Shown: positions 18,151-27,674 of the stretch, in pieces
Layout: every line of letters starts with the position of its first letter
How positions within the stretch are numbered: the first letter of the stretch is position 1
Origin: Curtobacterium sp. 'Ferrero'
GTDB taxonomy: Bacteria > Actinomycetota > Actinomycetes > Actinomycetales > Microbacteriaceae
Length of the DNA stretch: 64,000 nt
Direction of reading: 5' to 3'
NCBI RefSeq assembly: GCF_002412165.1
Contig: NZ_NXIA01000001.1
Coordinates: 248,001-312,000, forward strand
The notes under the pieces: generated by a model
Told to the model about the DNA's origin: nothing
Database searches by the model: none
The model's input: the letters and a program-made list of their open reading frames with translations, nothing else
Position numbers and translations under genes: made by a program

Positions 18151-18576
18151 TCAGCGTCCGGTGGGCCGGAACCAGCGGATGAGCTCCCGGACCGCCCGGG
18201 CGGACGGCACGTCGGCGTCGGTGTCGCCGGCGGTCTCGAGGTCGTCGAACGTCGACCGGTAGCCCGGCACCCGCGCGACGTCGGCCCCGGCGGCGGGGAA
18301 CCCCATGGTCCACTCCGGGAACTGCCGTTCCTCCACGTGGTCCTCGAGGATCACCCGGACCTTCGTGTGCCGATCGTCGTGCTTGATGCGCTCGAGCTTC
18401 GCCCGGACCGCGGCGTCGGGCCCCTCGAGCAGCTGCAGGAAGTAGCCGTTCCGGAAGAGCAGCACACCGGTCACGTCCTCGCGCTCGTTCGAACGACGGC
18501 TCTGTTCGAGCAGGCGGGCGAGGTCGTCGTCGCCGAGCGGTCGTGTCGCGACGCTCGAGTAGATCAGGGCCAGCAT
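18151..18576 (-). CDS. BLUF-domain blue-light sensor
   Basis: 141 residues, a stand-alone BLUF domain with a short C-terminal extension. The flavin-binding signature residues are all present: Tyr6, Asn30, Gln48, Trp89 and Met91, with exactly the spacing of AppA Tyr21, Asn45, Gln63, Trp104, Met106. Typical segments are LIYSSVA, VTGVLLFRNGYFLQLLEGP and FPEWTMGFP. BLUF proteins bind FAD and change hydrogen bonding on blue light. There is no output domain, so it probably signals through protein-protein contact. Confidence 0.95.
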   Translation of the reverse strand: MLALIYSSVATRPLGDDDLARLLEQSRRSNEREDVTGVLLFRNGYFLQLLEGPDAAVRAKLERIKHDDRHTKVRVILEDHVEERQFPEWTMGFPAAGADVARVPGYRSTFDDLETAGDTDADVPSARAVRELIRWFRPTGR

Positions 18577-18638
18577 CGGGTTCCTCTCCGGGGCGGGCCG
18601 CCAGTCAACTCCGCGCAGCCGCGAACCCCCTGCGCCCG

Positions 18639-21473
18639 CTACCAGCCCGTCGTGAGCACCCGGTCGAGCGCGTCGACGAACCGGTCGACCGACTGCCGGG
18701 TCACGACGAGCGGTGGCTTGATCTTCAGCACGTTCTGGTGGTCCCCCGTCGGCTGCATCACGACGCCGAGTTCGAGCAGCCGGTCGCAGATCGCCGCTGT
18801 CTCCTCGGTCGCCGGCTCGAGCGTCGAGCGGTCCCGGACGAACTCGAGCCCCAGGTAGAGTCCCGACCCGTGCACCGTCCCGACGATGGCGTGCCGGTCA
18901 CCGAGGGCGCGGAGTCGTCCGGCCAGGTGCCCGCCGACCTCGGCCGCGTGCTGCTGCAGTCCCTCGGAATCGATCACGTCGAGCACGGCCGACCCGACCG
19001 CCGCCGAGACCGGGGAGCCGCCGGTCGACGAGAAGAAGTAGCCCTGGCTGCGGTAGCGGTCGGCGATCTCCCGACGGGTCACGACGATGCCGATCGGGGT
19101 ACCGGCGCCGACCGACTTCGCGACCGCGACGACATCCGGCACCACGCCCTGCTGCTCGAAGCCCCAGAACCAGTGCCCGAGGCGGCCGAACCCGACCTGT
19201 ACCTCGTCGGCGATCGTCAGGCCGCCCACGTGGTGCACGGCGTCGTACACCTGTCGGAGGTAGCCGTCCGGCAGCGCGATGCCGCCCGCGTTGCCGTAGA
19301 CCGGCTCGCAGATGAACCCGGCGAGGTCGTGTCCCGCCGCGGCGAGCGCCCGGATCCGCTCGGCCGCCTCGGGCGCGTACCGCGCCGCGTCCGCACCCCG
19401 GTGCGCGCCCCTGTAGGCGTTCGCCGCGTCCACCGTGTGCACCCACGCGGGACGGGTCGCGAGGGCGTTCGGGTTGTCCGCGATGGACGTCGAGACGGCA
19501 TCGCTCGCGAACGTCCACCCGTGGTACGCCTCGCGCATCGCGACGACGTCGGTCCGTCCCGTGGCGGCCATCACGATGCGGAGGGCGAGGTCGGTCGCCT
19601 CGGACCCGGAGTTGACGAAGAACACCGTGTCGAGCTCGTCGGGCAGCAGGGCGGCGACCCGTTCGGCGTACTCGACGATGCCGGCGTAGTGGAACCGGGA
19701 GTTCGTGTTGAGCAGACGGTGTTGGCGCGCGGCGGCGTCGGCGACGTGCGGGTGCGCGTGCCCGACGCTCGCGACGTTGTTGACCATGTCGGTGTACACG
19801 CGGCCGTCGACGTCGACGAGCAGGTCGCGCCAGCCCCGCTCGATCCGCGGCGGTTCGGCGTAGTAGTGCTCCTGCACCTCGGCGAGGACGCGGCCGCGGC
19901 GTTCGAGCAGGCCGTCGGCGCGGGATCCGCCCTCGTCCGTCGCCGGTGTGCCGAGTGCGGCGGCGGGGTCGCCGAGGAGCGTCCGCCAGCCCGGCGCGGC
20001 GACCGCGGCGACGGTCCTGGGCAGGTCGGCGTCGCGGTGCTCCGCAGCGACGACGCGGACGTGGACGGGGACCCCGGCGGGCAGCTCCAGCCCGTCGTCG
20101 GTGGGCTCCGCCGGGTCGAACTGGAGGACCGACCCACTCTGGGTGCACGCCTCGCGTCGGACGGTGGTCGGCTCGGCGAGCCACAGGGTCGCGCCCGTGG
20201 GCACGGTCGCCGGCGCGCTCGCGGCGTCGATCGCGGCGCTGGTCAGCACCGGTGACCACGCGGGCAGCACCACGGCGGGTGCGCCGTCGTCGAGCAGCCG
20301 TCGGGCCTCGGCCGCGAGTGCGTCGGGCTCGGTCCAGCGGCCGTCGTCGTGGACGGGACTCGTCGTCCCGGCGTCGAGGACCACGGGTTCGACGTCGACC
20401 ACCCGTCGGGCCCAGGTCGGGCCGGGGCCCGGCGGGAACCCGAGTGTCCGTCGGAGCACGCCCGTGACCACCTCGGACGGCACGGACACCGCCTGCCGGA
20501 AGATCCGGAACTCGCGGTCGAGCGCGCCCGACGCGTACGCGTTGTCGTCGTCGAGGCGCACCTGTTGGCGCCCGCTCAGCACGAGGACGGCGCCGCGGAG
20601 GACCACGAGCGGCCAGAGCGCGTCGACCTCGTCCGATGACAGGGGCCGGAGCGCGTGGAACGCCCGGACGGCGGGGAGCACCGACCACACGCTCGCCCCG
20701 TCGTGGTGGAGCACGCTCGACAGCGTCACGGCGAGCTCCCCGACGGCCCACGACTCGGCGACGTCCCCGAAGTCGATGACGGCGTCCGGCAGGGTCACCG
20801 GACCGTCGGGCCGCAGCACGTTGTCGTCGGTGACGTCGAAGTGCCCGAGCTGGCGTGGCAGCCGGTCCCCGAGCGCGTCGACCACGGCCGCCGCCCGGTC
20901 CACCGCGGCCAGCACCTCGTCGACGACCGCCCGCTCCGGTTCGGTGGCGGCGATCGTCCGGGCGACGCGGACCGCGTGCCGGAGGTCCCACTGCAGCGTG
21001 CGGTGCGCCGCCGGGTGCTCGAGCCCGGCCAGTGCGGTCTGGACCCGCGCGGCGAGTTCGCCGAGCCGGGCGACCGCCGCCGGCCGGAGGTACCTGCTGC
21101 CGGTGAGCGTGCTGCCGGCCACGAACGAGATCACCCGGGCGTGCAGGCGGCCCTCGCTCGTGTCCCACCAACCCGCCGCCAGGACCGCGGGCACCCGCAC
21201 GCCCGGCTCGACCTCGGCGACCCGCGCTGCTGCGACGGCCTGCAGGTCGATCTCCGCCTCGCTGAAGCACGGGTTGCTGATCTTCAGGACACCGAGCGGC
21301 TCGTCGGCGTCGGGGGTGCGGACGAGGAAGTTCTGGTCCTGCTGGCTGCCGAGCGACTCGAGTGTGGCGTCGATGCCGAACCGGGCGGCGAGGAGCGCGG
21401 TGGCCTCGGCGGTGGGCAGGACCGGCGTCGGGAGCTCCGGTCGGGTGAAGTAGTCGAAGACGGCGGTGTGCAC
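18639..21473 (-). CDS. fused small-molecule kinase and class III aminotransferase/phospholyase
   Basis: 944 residues in three parts. Residues about 1-330 form an APH-like kinase domain with the catalytic LGHFDVTDDNV and metal-binding VIDFGDVAESW motifs. About 330-520 is a linker domain of no recognised function. About 520-944 is a class III PLP aminotransferase with VFFVNSGSEATDLALR, ADEVQVGFGRLG and a Schiff-base lysine in VVAVAKSVGAG. The closest known logic is the pairing of an APH-type kinase (hydroxylysine kinase) with AGXT2L-type phospholyases acting on phosphoethanolamine or phosphohydroxylysine. A phosphorylate-then-eliminate enzyme for an amino alcohol is inferred. Confidence 0.8.
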   Translation of the reverse strand: MHTAVFDYFTRPELPTPVLPTAEATALLAARFGIDATLESLGSQQDQNFLVRTPDADEPLGVLKISNPCFSEAEIDLQAVAAARVAEVEPGVRVPAVLAAGWWDTSEGRLHARVISFVAGSTLTGSRYLRPAAVARLGELAARVQTALAGLEHPAAHRTLQWDLRHAVRVARTIAATEPERAVVDEVLAAVDRAAAVVDALGDRLPRQLGHFDVTDDNVLRPDGPVTLPDAVIDFGDVAESWAVGELAVTLSSVLHHDGASVWSVLPAVRAFHALRPLSSDEVDALWPLVVLRGAVLVLSGRQQVRLDDDNAYASGALDREFRIFRQAVSVPSEVVTGVLRRTLGFPPGPGPTWARRVVDVEPVVLDAGTTSPVHDDGRWTEPDALAAEARRLLDDGAPAVVLPAWSPVLTSAAIDAASAPATVPTGATLWLAEPTTVRREACTQSGSVLQFDPAEPTDDGLELPAGVPVHVRVVAAEHRDADLPRTVAAVAAPGWRTLLGDPAAALGTPATDEGGSRADGLLERRGRVLAEVQEHYYAEPPRIERGWRDLLVDVDGRVYTDMVNNVASVGHAHPHVADAAARQHRLLNTNSRFHYAGIVEYAERVAALLPDELDTVFFVNSGSEATDLALRIVMAATGRTDVVAMREAYHGWTFASDAVSTSIADNPNALATRPAWVHTVDAANAYRGAHRGADAARYAPEAAERIRALAAAGHDLAGFICEPVYGNAGGIALPDGYLRQVYDAVHHVGGLTIADEVQVGFGRLGHWFWGFEQQGVVPDVVAVAKSVGAGTPIGIVVTRREIADRYRSQGYFFSSTGGSPVSAAVGSAVLDVIDSEGLQQHAAEVGGHLAGRLRALGDRHAIVGTVHGSGLYLGLEFVRDRSTLEPATEETAAICDRLLELGVVMQPTGDHQNVLKIKPPLVVTRQSVDRFVDALDRVLTTGW

Positions 21474-21705
21474 GAGGACTCCTGGGCCAGGGAGGGCGGG
21501 GCGAGGGACGACGTGGCGTCCGACCGACGGGACACCACGAGCGGAGGACCGATCGCTCGTCCGCTCCGCGAGGTGTTCGGCTTATTCGCGGATGCCAGCG
21601 GTGGCGCGGATCGCGGATCCCAGTGCTGACGGACGTTCCACGGGTATCGGGATTCTGTTCCACGAGGTCGCTCCGCGGCTCGATGCAGCAGGACCTCAGC
21701 GGTAG
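21474..21705. other. intergenic stretch at the core/accessory boundary
   Basis: No gene seen. It separates chromosomal-type genes from the TcmP/DUF5131 pair. I looked for a tRNA end or attachment repeat and found none. Confidence 0.4.
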
Positions 21706-22473
21706 CTAAGCCCGCGCCTCGCCGCGTCCGCCGCGTCTGTGGGCTAGAGGGTACCCATCCCACAACCGACCATCGAGCTCACGACCGTTCTGTTTGGGCG
21801 TGCGACCGCCCCACTGCTTGAAGAAGAACGGCACGTTGGCGGCCAGGCACTGGTCTCGAATGTCACGGACCCACTCCGCCTGCATCTCGCGGTGGCGCGG
21901 CCCTGACTCACCGCCAGCGATGACCCAGTCAATGCAGTTGAGGGGGAGGTCCGGGAGCGCCGCGATCAGCGGCTCGCAGGAGAGGAAGCGGACGGCAGCT
22001 GGAACTTCGGCGAGGTCTGCTACGCGGTCAAGAACCTTCGGTTCCTCGACGGACGTGCCGACCCACACGTTCTCTGGCCAGGGCAGGTCGCCCGCCATCC
22101 GCCGTAGTCTCGTCGGGCGCTTTGTCAGGATCTGGTAGGTGTGCTGCGGTGTGGCCAACATCACGTCAAACACGTCCTGGATGAAGGGCTTCGGCACTTT
22201 CGCATGGAAGAGGTCACTCATCGAGTTGACAAACACTGTTGTAGGACGCTTCCACTTCGCGGGCTGGGCGAGCACCTCGGGATGAGTCGTCACCCCGAAG
22301 CCGGGGCCCGAGGTGATGGGGTTGCCGTCCTTCTGGTACTTCTCGGCTCCCATCGCCTTCAAGCGCTTGGCCAGTGCTAGTGCGTAGCAGTTGTCGCAGC
22401 CGGCCGTGACACGGTCACAGCCAGTGACCGGGTTCCAGGTCGCCTCGGTCCACTCGATCGTGCTCTTCTTCAC
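21706..22473 (-). CDS. DUF5131 / phage Gp37-Gp68 family three-Cys protein
   Basis: 255 residues from a GTG preceded by GAGGTGATG. The hallmark three-cysteine motif is present as CDRVTAGCDNCYA near residue 19, after the family opening STIEWTEATWNPVTGC. Later motifs VFVNSMSDLFH, QILTKRP, WVGTSVE and WVIAGGESGPRHREM are characteristic of PF07505. The motif resembles a radical-SAM cluster site but the function is unproven. It is encoded 21 bases downstream of tcmP, the standard partner arrangement. Lower G+C codon use than the left flank suggests transfer. Confidence 0.9.
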   Translation of the reverse strand: MKKSTIEWTEATWNPVTGCDRVTAGCDNCYALALAKRLKAMGAEKYQKDGNPITSGPGFGVTTHPEVLAQPAKWKRPTTVFVNSMSDLFHAKVPKPFIQDVFDVMLATPQHTYQILTKRPTRLRRMAGDLPWPENVWVGTSVEEPKVLDRVADLAEVPAAVRFLSCEPLIAALPDLPLNCIDWVIAGGESGPRHREMQAEWVRDIRDQCLAANVPFFFKQWGGRTPKQNGRELDGRLWDGYPLAHRRGGRGEARA

Positions 22474-22494
22474 TACATCACCTCGGTGAGAACT

Positions 22495-23706
22495 CTAGGC
22501 TCGCCAGATCGTCTGCTTCTCGAGGCTGCCCTTCGGACAGCCGTTCGTGACGCCCTCCGTTGCGAGCTCCTTCCAGGCTGCCCGTATGTGTGTCTCGCGG
22601 GCGATGCCTACGGCTGTCCCCAAGACCTTGTCGAGGTTCTTACTCACGTGGAGGCGACCCAACTTGCTCAGGTGAAGGGTCACTGAGTCCTTCACGTCAT
22701 CGATCGCCTGGCGCTTCGTGGCCTCCTCGTCGTCGGCGAAACGTCGTCTCGCTTCTGCGAGACGGCTCTCGCCTAGAAGAGGATTTGTCTCATCGAGGGC
22801 CTCAGCTTCAGCGAAGTCCATTTCAGCCAAGAACTTTCGCCAGTCCTGTGCAGCCAGGCTCACGTGGTCGTTGTAGCTGTAAAGCGCGTTGATGCGAGGG
22901 AAGAAGAGAGCGAGCATGAACAGTGGCTTGTCCGTCGGCTTGCGCCTGATCTCCACGTCGTAGGAGTTATAGCCCAGCGCGTCGCGCACGCGCGCCGCGT
23001 ACTGCCCCCATACCGCGAGCGCAGCAGGATGCGCACGCTCCTCACGGGGCAAGGCGAGCAGTTCCTCCTTGAGGAACTCCGCACGCCACCAATCGCCGCC
23101 TAGCCAGCTGTCGAGGTTGGCCAACGTCGCCGCTCGGCCTTGAGCGCCGTCATCCTCATACAGGCGAGCCCCCATCCTACGAACCGCCTGCAGCGAGAAG
23201 TTCAGGAGTAATTCTGTCGGCACTGTGTCCCCGCGCGAAGCGAGCGCCGCCACCGTCTGGTCATGGTCCAAGGACCGGCCGAACGGGTCGAGGAACACCA
23301 GCGTAGGGATGTTCGCGGATCGCCGGATCGCGTCCTCGTAGTGATCGCTGATGTCTCCCTGTAGCGCTAGAGCCGAGCGGTCTCCGCATGAGTCCACGAG
23401 GGTCTTCAGCTGCGCGAAAGCGTCGGGCCGCTTCTCCACGAAGGTGCACTCCAGCTTGATGCCGCGCGACCGAAGGTCCTGCGCGATGGTGAGTGCGATC
23501 CTCGGGGAGCCAACTTCCGTGACCCCAGTAACCGGGTGTCGGTACTCACCTTCCCCAGCGAACCCATCGATGAACGCGACTCGGCGACCGGGCGCGGTAG
23601 TCGCAGTCGCTCCGGCGAACTTCGCGAGGTAGCGACGAAGGATGCCGTGTTTGAGGACCGCGGCGGCCTTCTTCGGGTCCTGAAAGAAACCTTCATTGCT
23701 GGGCAT
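22495..23706 (-). CDS. tcmP: three-Cys-motif partner protein TcmP
   Basis: 403 residues; ATG at 23706 preceded by CGAGGTGTAC. It opens FFQDPKKAAAVLKHGILRRY and has a Rossmann-like VAFIDGFAGEGEY and TLVFLDPFG, the pattern of TcmP proteins, which resemble SAM-dependent methyltransferases. TcmP genes regularly occur next to DUF5131 genes, often in mobile DNA. The pair may modify nucleic acid or act in defence, but no activity is established to my knowledge. Confidence 0.88.
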   Translation of the reverse strand: MPSNEGFFQDPKKAAAVLKHGILRRYLAKFAGATATTAPGRRVAFIDGFAGEGEYRHPVTGVTEVGSPRIALTIAQDLRSRGIKLECTFVEKRPDAFAQLKTLVDSCGDRSALALQGDISDHYEDAIRRSANIPTLVFLDPFGRSLDHDQTVAALASRGDTVPTELLLNFSLQAVRRMGARLYEDDGAQGRAATLANLDSWLGGDWWRAEFLKEELLALPREERAHPAALAVWGQYAARVRDALGYNSYDVEIRRKPTDKPLFMLALFFPRINALYSYNDHVSLAAQDWRKFLAEMDFAEAEALDETNPLLGESRLAEARRRFADDEEATKRQAIDDVKDSVTLHLSKLGRLHVSKNLDKVLGTAVGIARETHIRAAWKELATEGVTNGCPKGSLEKQTIWRA

Positions 23707-23977
23707 GTACACCTCGAGACATGACAGAAGCTTGCCTCCTGCCGAGAGCGAGCAGGCGCGACACGCGGCGGACGATCCACGACAAGTGACCTGCTTCTCT
23801 CACCGGGTTGAAGGGAAGGCGCACTGACAAGCTCACGAGCGCCGCCCAGATGCGGGCCTCCGTTGCACTGAAGGCCAGGAGCACGGAAGGGCGACGGCAG
23901 GCAACGAGGCAGCGAAGCGAACGCCAGCCACACAGCAGACTTCGCGGCTCGCCTTCCAGGAGGGAGTGAGGATTGCT

Positions 23978-24805
23978 ATGCTTTTGAAGGTGAGCGACGA
24001 GGAACCATCAAGCAGCCGTTGGCCTCTTCGCAGAGAGAGTGCGCGGCACATGCCACATCTGGTGCGGCTCGCGCTAGCCGCAGCTGGACTCGCGGCCCTC
24101 TCCATGGGCACTTGGGCTGTGCTTCGACCTCATTCGGGGGATCTGGGCAGTACCGCGCTAATTGTGGTCGGAGGCGTGCTGGTTCTACTCGCAGTACTTG
24201 GTCGCTTCCCGGACCGCCTGTCGGTGGGAGACGTTGAGATGGAATTCCGGCGCGACTCGCTGGAAGAGATACTCGCGGTCGTTCGTGCGGAAGCGCCTGA
24301 GATCTTCGATCAGGTCGTTGACATCGCGCGAGGCGGTACTCGGACACCGGACGCCGTGGACGAAGCGGCGCGCGCCGCCCAAGAGGAGCAGCGGCAAGAA
24401 GCAGCATTCGAAACGACTGTGATGCTCCGCGATTCTGTACCCGCAGCGGAGGCAGCCGAGAACGTCGACCTCGGCTCTCTCAGCGGCCTCCGTCGCGACG
24501 TCGACGTTGCCGTGCCATCCCGCGGCCGGCCGCCACGCGTTGACGCTACCTTCCACCTTGACGGGAAGGTTGTCGCGATCGAGATCAAGAGCAGCTGGAG
24601 CCGCTCCACCAGCAGACTCGTCAAGCAGCGCCTAGCGAGGGTACTGACGAGTCCGGAGTATGCCGCTGCCGTTCTCATCGTTCCGAGGGAACTGCTGACG
24701 CGCGCACTCGCGGATATCGACGATCCGCGTATCGTCGTTGCAACTCCCGACGACGTCGCTCGGCTACCTCAACTCGTACGCACGGCGATTGCCGAGAGCG
24801 ATTGA
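23978..24805 (+). CDS. membrane-anchored protein with PD-(D/E)XK-like nuclease motif
   Basis: About 275 residues. Two hydrophobic helices near the N-terminus (LALAAAGLAALSMGTWAVL and TALIVVGGVLVLLAVLG) are followed by a helical linker and a C-terminal domain with VDATFHLDGKVVAIEIKSS. The D-x(n)-E-x-K arrangement is that of the restriction-endonuclease-like fold; whether it cuts DNA is unknown. A GTG at 23966 behind AGGAGGGA is an alternative start. The gene is divergent from tcmP. A weak hairpin and T6 run (24839-24844) follow the stop. Confidence 0.6.
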   Translation: MLLKVSDEEPSSSRWPLRRESARHMPHLVRLALAAAGLAALSMGTWAVLRPHSGDLGSTALIVVGGVLVLLAVLGRFPDRLSVGDVEMEFRRDSLEEILAVVRAEAPEIFDQVVDIARGGTRTPDAVDEAARAAQEEQRQEAAFETTVMLRDSVPAAEAAENVDLGSLSGLRRDVDVAVPSRGRPPRVDATFHLDGKVVAIEIKSSWSRSTSRLVKQRLARVLTSPEYAAAVLIVPRELLTRALADIDDPRIVVATPDDVARLPQLVRTAIAESD

Positions 24806-25279
24806 CGAGTAGGCCTCGCTGGTCACTCGAACGACCGATTTTTTAGAACGGTAGACCGGCGCTGGACGACCGCGCGGACCTTATCAGGTGCAGAGCTTCC
24901 TAGGTGGTCACGTGCCAGTCATTGGTGGGGCGTGCAATGCCAGCACTGAGACTTGCAGGCCGAGGCACGACGTCGTGCGCGGCAGTCGACGAAATCGACA
25001 GCAGTCTTTCTTGCTTGAGAAGCGCAACATAGTTGTCCGCCAAAATGGCCCCCGCGCCGAGGGTGTAGGACGCGAAGGCCACGGTCGACGCGATGCGGAG
25101 TCGTCCATCCTCTTGACGGGCCTTGAGCGATTGGGAGTCGGGCGTACGCGCCGATAACGCTCATTCGGTCGACCGGACAGTGGCCGCATGCACAGGGTCC
25201 AGCGCGCCCACACCGGCAATCGGGTTCATCGAGCGTGGGACGGTTCGAGGCGCAGCCTTTCACGGTCCGTCGTTGGCGG
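24806..25279. other. gene-poor stretch
   Basis: Mixed composition with short frames on both strands, none with a credible start and ribosome-binding site. A minus-strand frame at 24900-25082 has protein-like composition and may be a remnant. Nothing firm. Confidence 0.3.
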
Positions 25280-25651
25280 TTACTCGTGGACGCGGGTGCT
25301 GAGGACGACGCGCTCGTCTTGGTCGAGATCCCAGAGCATGGTCGCGGTATGACCTGCGGCTTGCTCGTAGGCGAGGAGGAGGACCGCGTCGGCGGCGGTG
25401 CGGCACCAGCGCATAGACGACTGGGCGAAGATGGGGTCGTTTGGGTCGGGTAGGGCGGGGTCGCTCTCGAAGCGGTCTCGCTGCTCCCGGAGGATCTGGG
25501 GGCTCGTGGTGCCGGTGTGCGACAGCATGTCAGCGAGATGCTGCGTCAGGGTGATGGGCAGCGACCTGCCGGCCGCGGGTGGATCCTTCAACTGAGTGCG
25601 CTCGACGCGGGACGTCGCAAGCTGGCGATCTCTGGTCGATCTCACCGCCAT
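25280..25651 (-). CDS. hypothetical protein
   Basis: Frame of 123 codons from an ATG at 25651; open further upstream, so the start is uncertain and no good ribosome-binding site is seen. The C-terminal 90 residues look like real protein: helical LTQHLADMLSHTGTTSPQIL, then RWCRTAADAVLLLAYEQAAG and a VVLSTRVHE end. No family recognised. An AAAGGAGGAG element near 25705-25715 lies upstream but is not placed for this start. Confidence 0.4.
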   Translation of the reverse strand: MAVRSTRDRQLATSRVERTQLKDPPAAGRSLPITLTQHLADMLSHTGTTSPQILREQRDRFESDPALPDPNDPIFAQSSMRWCRTAADAVLLLAYEQAAGHTATMLWDLDQDERVVLSTRVHE

Positions 25652-25770
25652 TGGAACCGAGGTCGGTGCAGCAGCTGGAGGATCACCACGAGAGCAGACG
25701 TCTCCTCCTTTCAATCTTGCACTCTCAGCTGGGGGAACCAGGACCGGGCCGTAACGCGTCGCCGGCATGA

Positions 25771-25805
25771 CGAAGCGCCGCTCACCAATGGTGAGCGGCG
25801 CTTCG
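25771..25805. terminator. perfect 17-bp-arm palindrome
   Basis: Arms CGAAGCGCCGCTCACCA (25771-25787) and its complement (25789-25805) around a single A. It lies about 70 bases after the minus-strand gene ending at 25874 and would terminate it; a protein-binding dyad is the alternative. Confidence 0.7.
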
Positions 25806-25873
25806 ACGGCCCGGCGCGGCTGTCCGACAGCGGCCACACCGTTACCGCAGGCGGTCGTCGCTGCCGACGAGAC

Positions 25874-26672
25874 TCAGTTGAGGAGGTCAGGGTCGGGGAG
25901 GCTCGGCTCAGACTCGGACGCGTCGCGCTTCATGATGATCAGCTCGATGACCCAGGGCGCGTGTCGGAACGCCGTCGCCGGTCGCTGGTCGTACCAGCCG
26001 GGCTTGTAGTTCGACTCGCGGGAGCCGGTCGGGTTGTCCGCAGCGTGCGACGGGGTCGCGTCGAGCTGGACGCGCTGGCTGACACCCGGCAGGTAGCTCC
26101 ACTGACGCGGCGTAGACGCGTCCGTGGCCCAGTGGTCAACGCTCTGCTGGTCGGCGTTCTGCTGCTCGATGAGGTTCCGCGTGGAGCGCCGCTGGGCACC
26201 CTCGAGGTGGTCGTACTTGCGGGTGGGCGGGAGCATCGCGGCGGGGACACGGTGCGCGTACCCGAAGCAGTTCGGGTCGTTCGGCGCGGGCGTCGGGGCC
26301 GGCTGCAGCACTTCCGTCCAGGTTGGTCTCCCCCACGGTGCGGGGCGTGGCGACGGGCCATCCGTCGCAGTGCCAGCGCACCAGGACGTTGCTGACCTGG
26401 ATGTCGGCCTCCAGCACGCGGCTGCGGTGCAGCTCCGTCTTGTCCGACTGCGACGCATCGGTCGGGGTGAACGTGGCGTCCACCGCGTAGGTGTCGACGA
26501 ACTGGCGGCGCCAGGCACGGATCATCGGGCAGGTGAACTCCTGCCGGCCTCGGCGGCCGGCTCGGCGGAGGGCGATGCGCAGCTGCTGCAGCTCCTCGAC
26601 GCTGTGGATGTGGTGCGTCGTCTGCGTGCAGGTCGTGATGGGGGTGTTGCTGATGGTGAGGTTGCGGTCCAT
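25874..26672 (-). pseudogene. hypothetical gene interrupted by a +1 frameshift
   Basis: An ATG at 26672 behind AAGGACACC opens a good coding frame through RWHCDGWPVATPRTVG. Coding character then moves to another frame at RPTWTEVLQPAP and runs to the stop at 25874. Removing one base from the five-C run at 26330-26334 joins the two parts into a single protein of about 265 residues. This is either an indel (real or sequencing) or a programmed shift. The C-terminal part has many Trp, Tyr and Pro (HAPWVIELIIMKRD). No family recognised. A strong palindrome follows. Confidence 0.6.
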
Positions 26673-27080
26673 GGTGGTGTCCTTCAGGTCGGAGCGAGGC
26701 GGTTGCTCGCTTGCGCCACCCCTATGCGAGCTCGTGCTTGCGAGCGGGGCGCCGACACTGTTCGCGGACCTGATTTGGGACTCTAAGAGCCGTTTTGCCC
26801 CTCGTTCGTGGGCCAGAATGTTGCCTGTTCGGCGTTTTCTGACCCCCGGAGTGGGGAGTCCGGGCTGGGAGTTCGGACTGGGACTCAGGAGTCGCTGAAG
26901 CGCGTGGCGGCGACGGGTTTTCCTGCTGGTGGACTCGGCGCCGTTCGAACGGCCCCTTGAGTGGCGCGGGCCTCGTAGCGTGCGCAACATGCGTCGCATC
27001 GCGAGTCACACCAGGAGTGCCATCACCAGTCCGACGGGGCGTCCCGAGAGGACTGCCGAGACCGGTGACGGGTCTGCTTC
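26673..27080. other. intergenic region between divergent genes
   Basis: 408 bases between the frameshifted gene and the 27081 operon. It contains a cluster of near-direct repeats of the type GGAGTCCGG/GGAGTTCGG at about 26848-26892 and a small palindrome CGTTCGAACG at 26942. No gene seen; probably holds both promoters. Confidence 0.4.
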
Positions 27081-27674
27081 GTGAATGGCAGCCCCGACGA
27101 GACGGCGCTGACCGCGAAGCAGCGTCAGCAGCTCGCCGCGATTCGTGGCATGGCGCGCATCCCGTTATCGGACCTGCGCGACCAGAGTCCCCCGAACCTC
27201 CAGGCCCTCTACGCCGAACTGCAGGACGGCCAGGCGCTGATCCCGGGCCTGAAGATGGGGCTCGGTGCTCTCACCGTCCAGCGTTGGGATCCCGCTTACG
27301 CGGCCAAGGGTTGGACGCTGTACGGTGCGGACCTCACGCTCGACATGGGGCACCCGTTCGGGTCGATGTTCTACCGCAACGACACCGACGGCCGTGTGCT
27401 GCGCATCGGTGTGAAGTGGCACCCGCCGGTGCAGCAACTCGAGTTCCCTGCCCTGCACCCATCGAAGCCGGAGCTCACGTCTGACTGCACGGCTGAGGAG
27501 GTCGCCGCGGTCGTGTTGGACGCGCGGAGTCGGATCGGGACTCTTGTCGCGATCAACGCGCAAATCGGGTCGTTCGTAGCCACCGAAGAGTCAGAGAACG
27601 CCATCCTCGACGCATCAGGGCTCGGGCTCGAGCGGCTCTCCGAAGACGACCCACGGTTGGCTGGCGATGCCTGA
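27081..27674 (+). CDS. hypothetical protein, first gene of an unfamiliar operon
   Basis: 197 residues from a GTG without a strong ribosome-binding site; a later start is possible. The sequence is protein-like and soluble, with GWTLYGADLTLDMGHPFGSMFY and a C-terminal acidic part. No family recognised. Its stop overlaps the next gene's start by eight bases, and the operon continues through 31450 with nearly every junction overlapping. Confidence 0.55.
   Translation: MNGSPDETALTAKQRQQLAAIRGMARIPLSDLRDQSPPNLQALYAELQDGQALIPGLKMGLGALTVQRWDPAYAAKGWTLYGADLTLDMGHPFGSMFYRNDTDGRVLRIGVKWHPPVQQLEFPALHPSKPELTSDCTAEEVAAVVLDARSRIGTLVAINAQIGSFVATEESENAILDASGLGLERLSEDDPRLAGDA

Noticed and set aside
21474..21705. 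Attachment site or tRNA end marking an integrated element
   Set aside because: No tRNA-like sequence, flanking direct repeat or integrase gene in the window.
24888..25157. Small frames in the 24.8-25.3 kb gap
   Set aside because: No credible start signals or recognisable domains.
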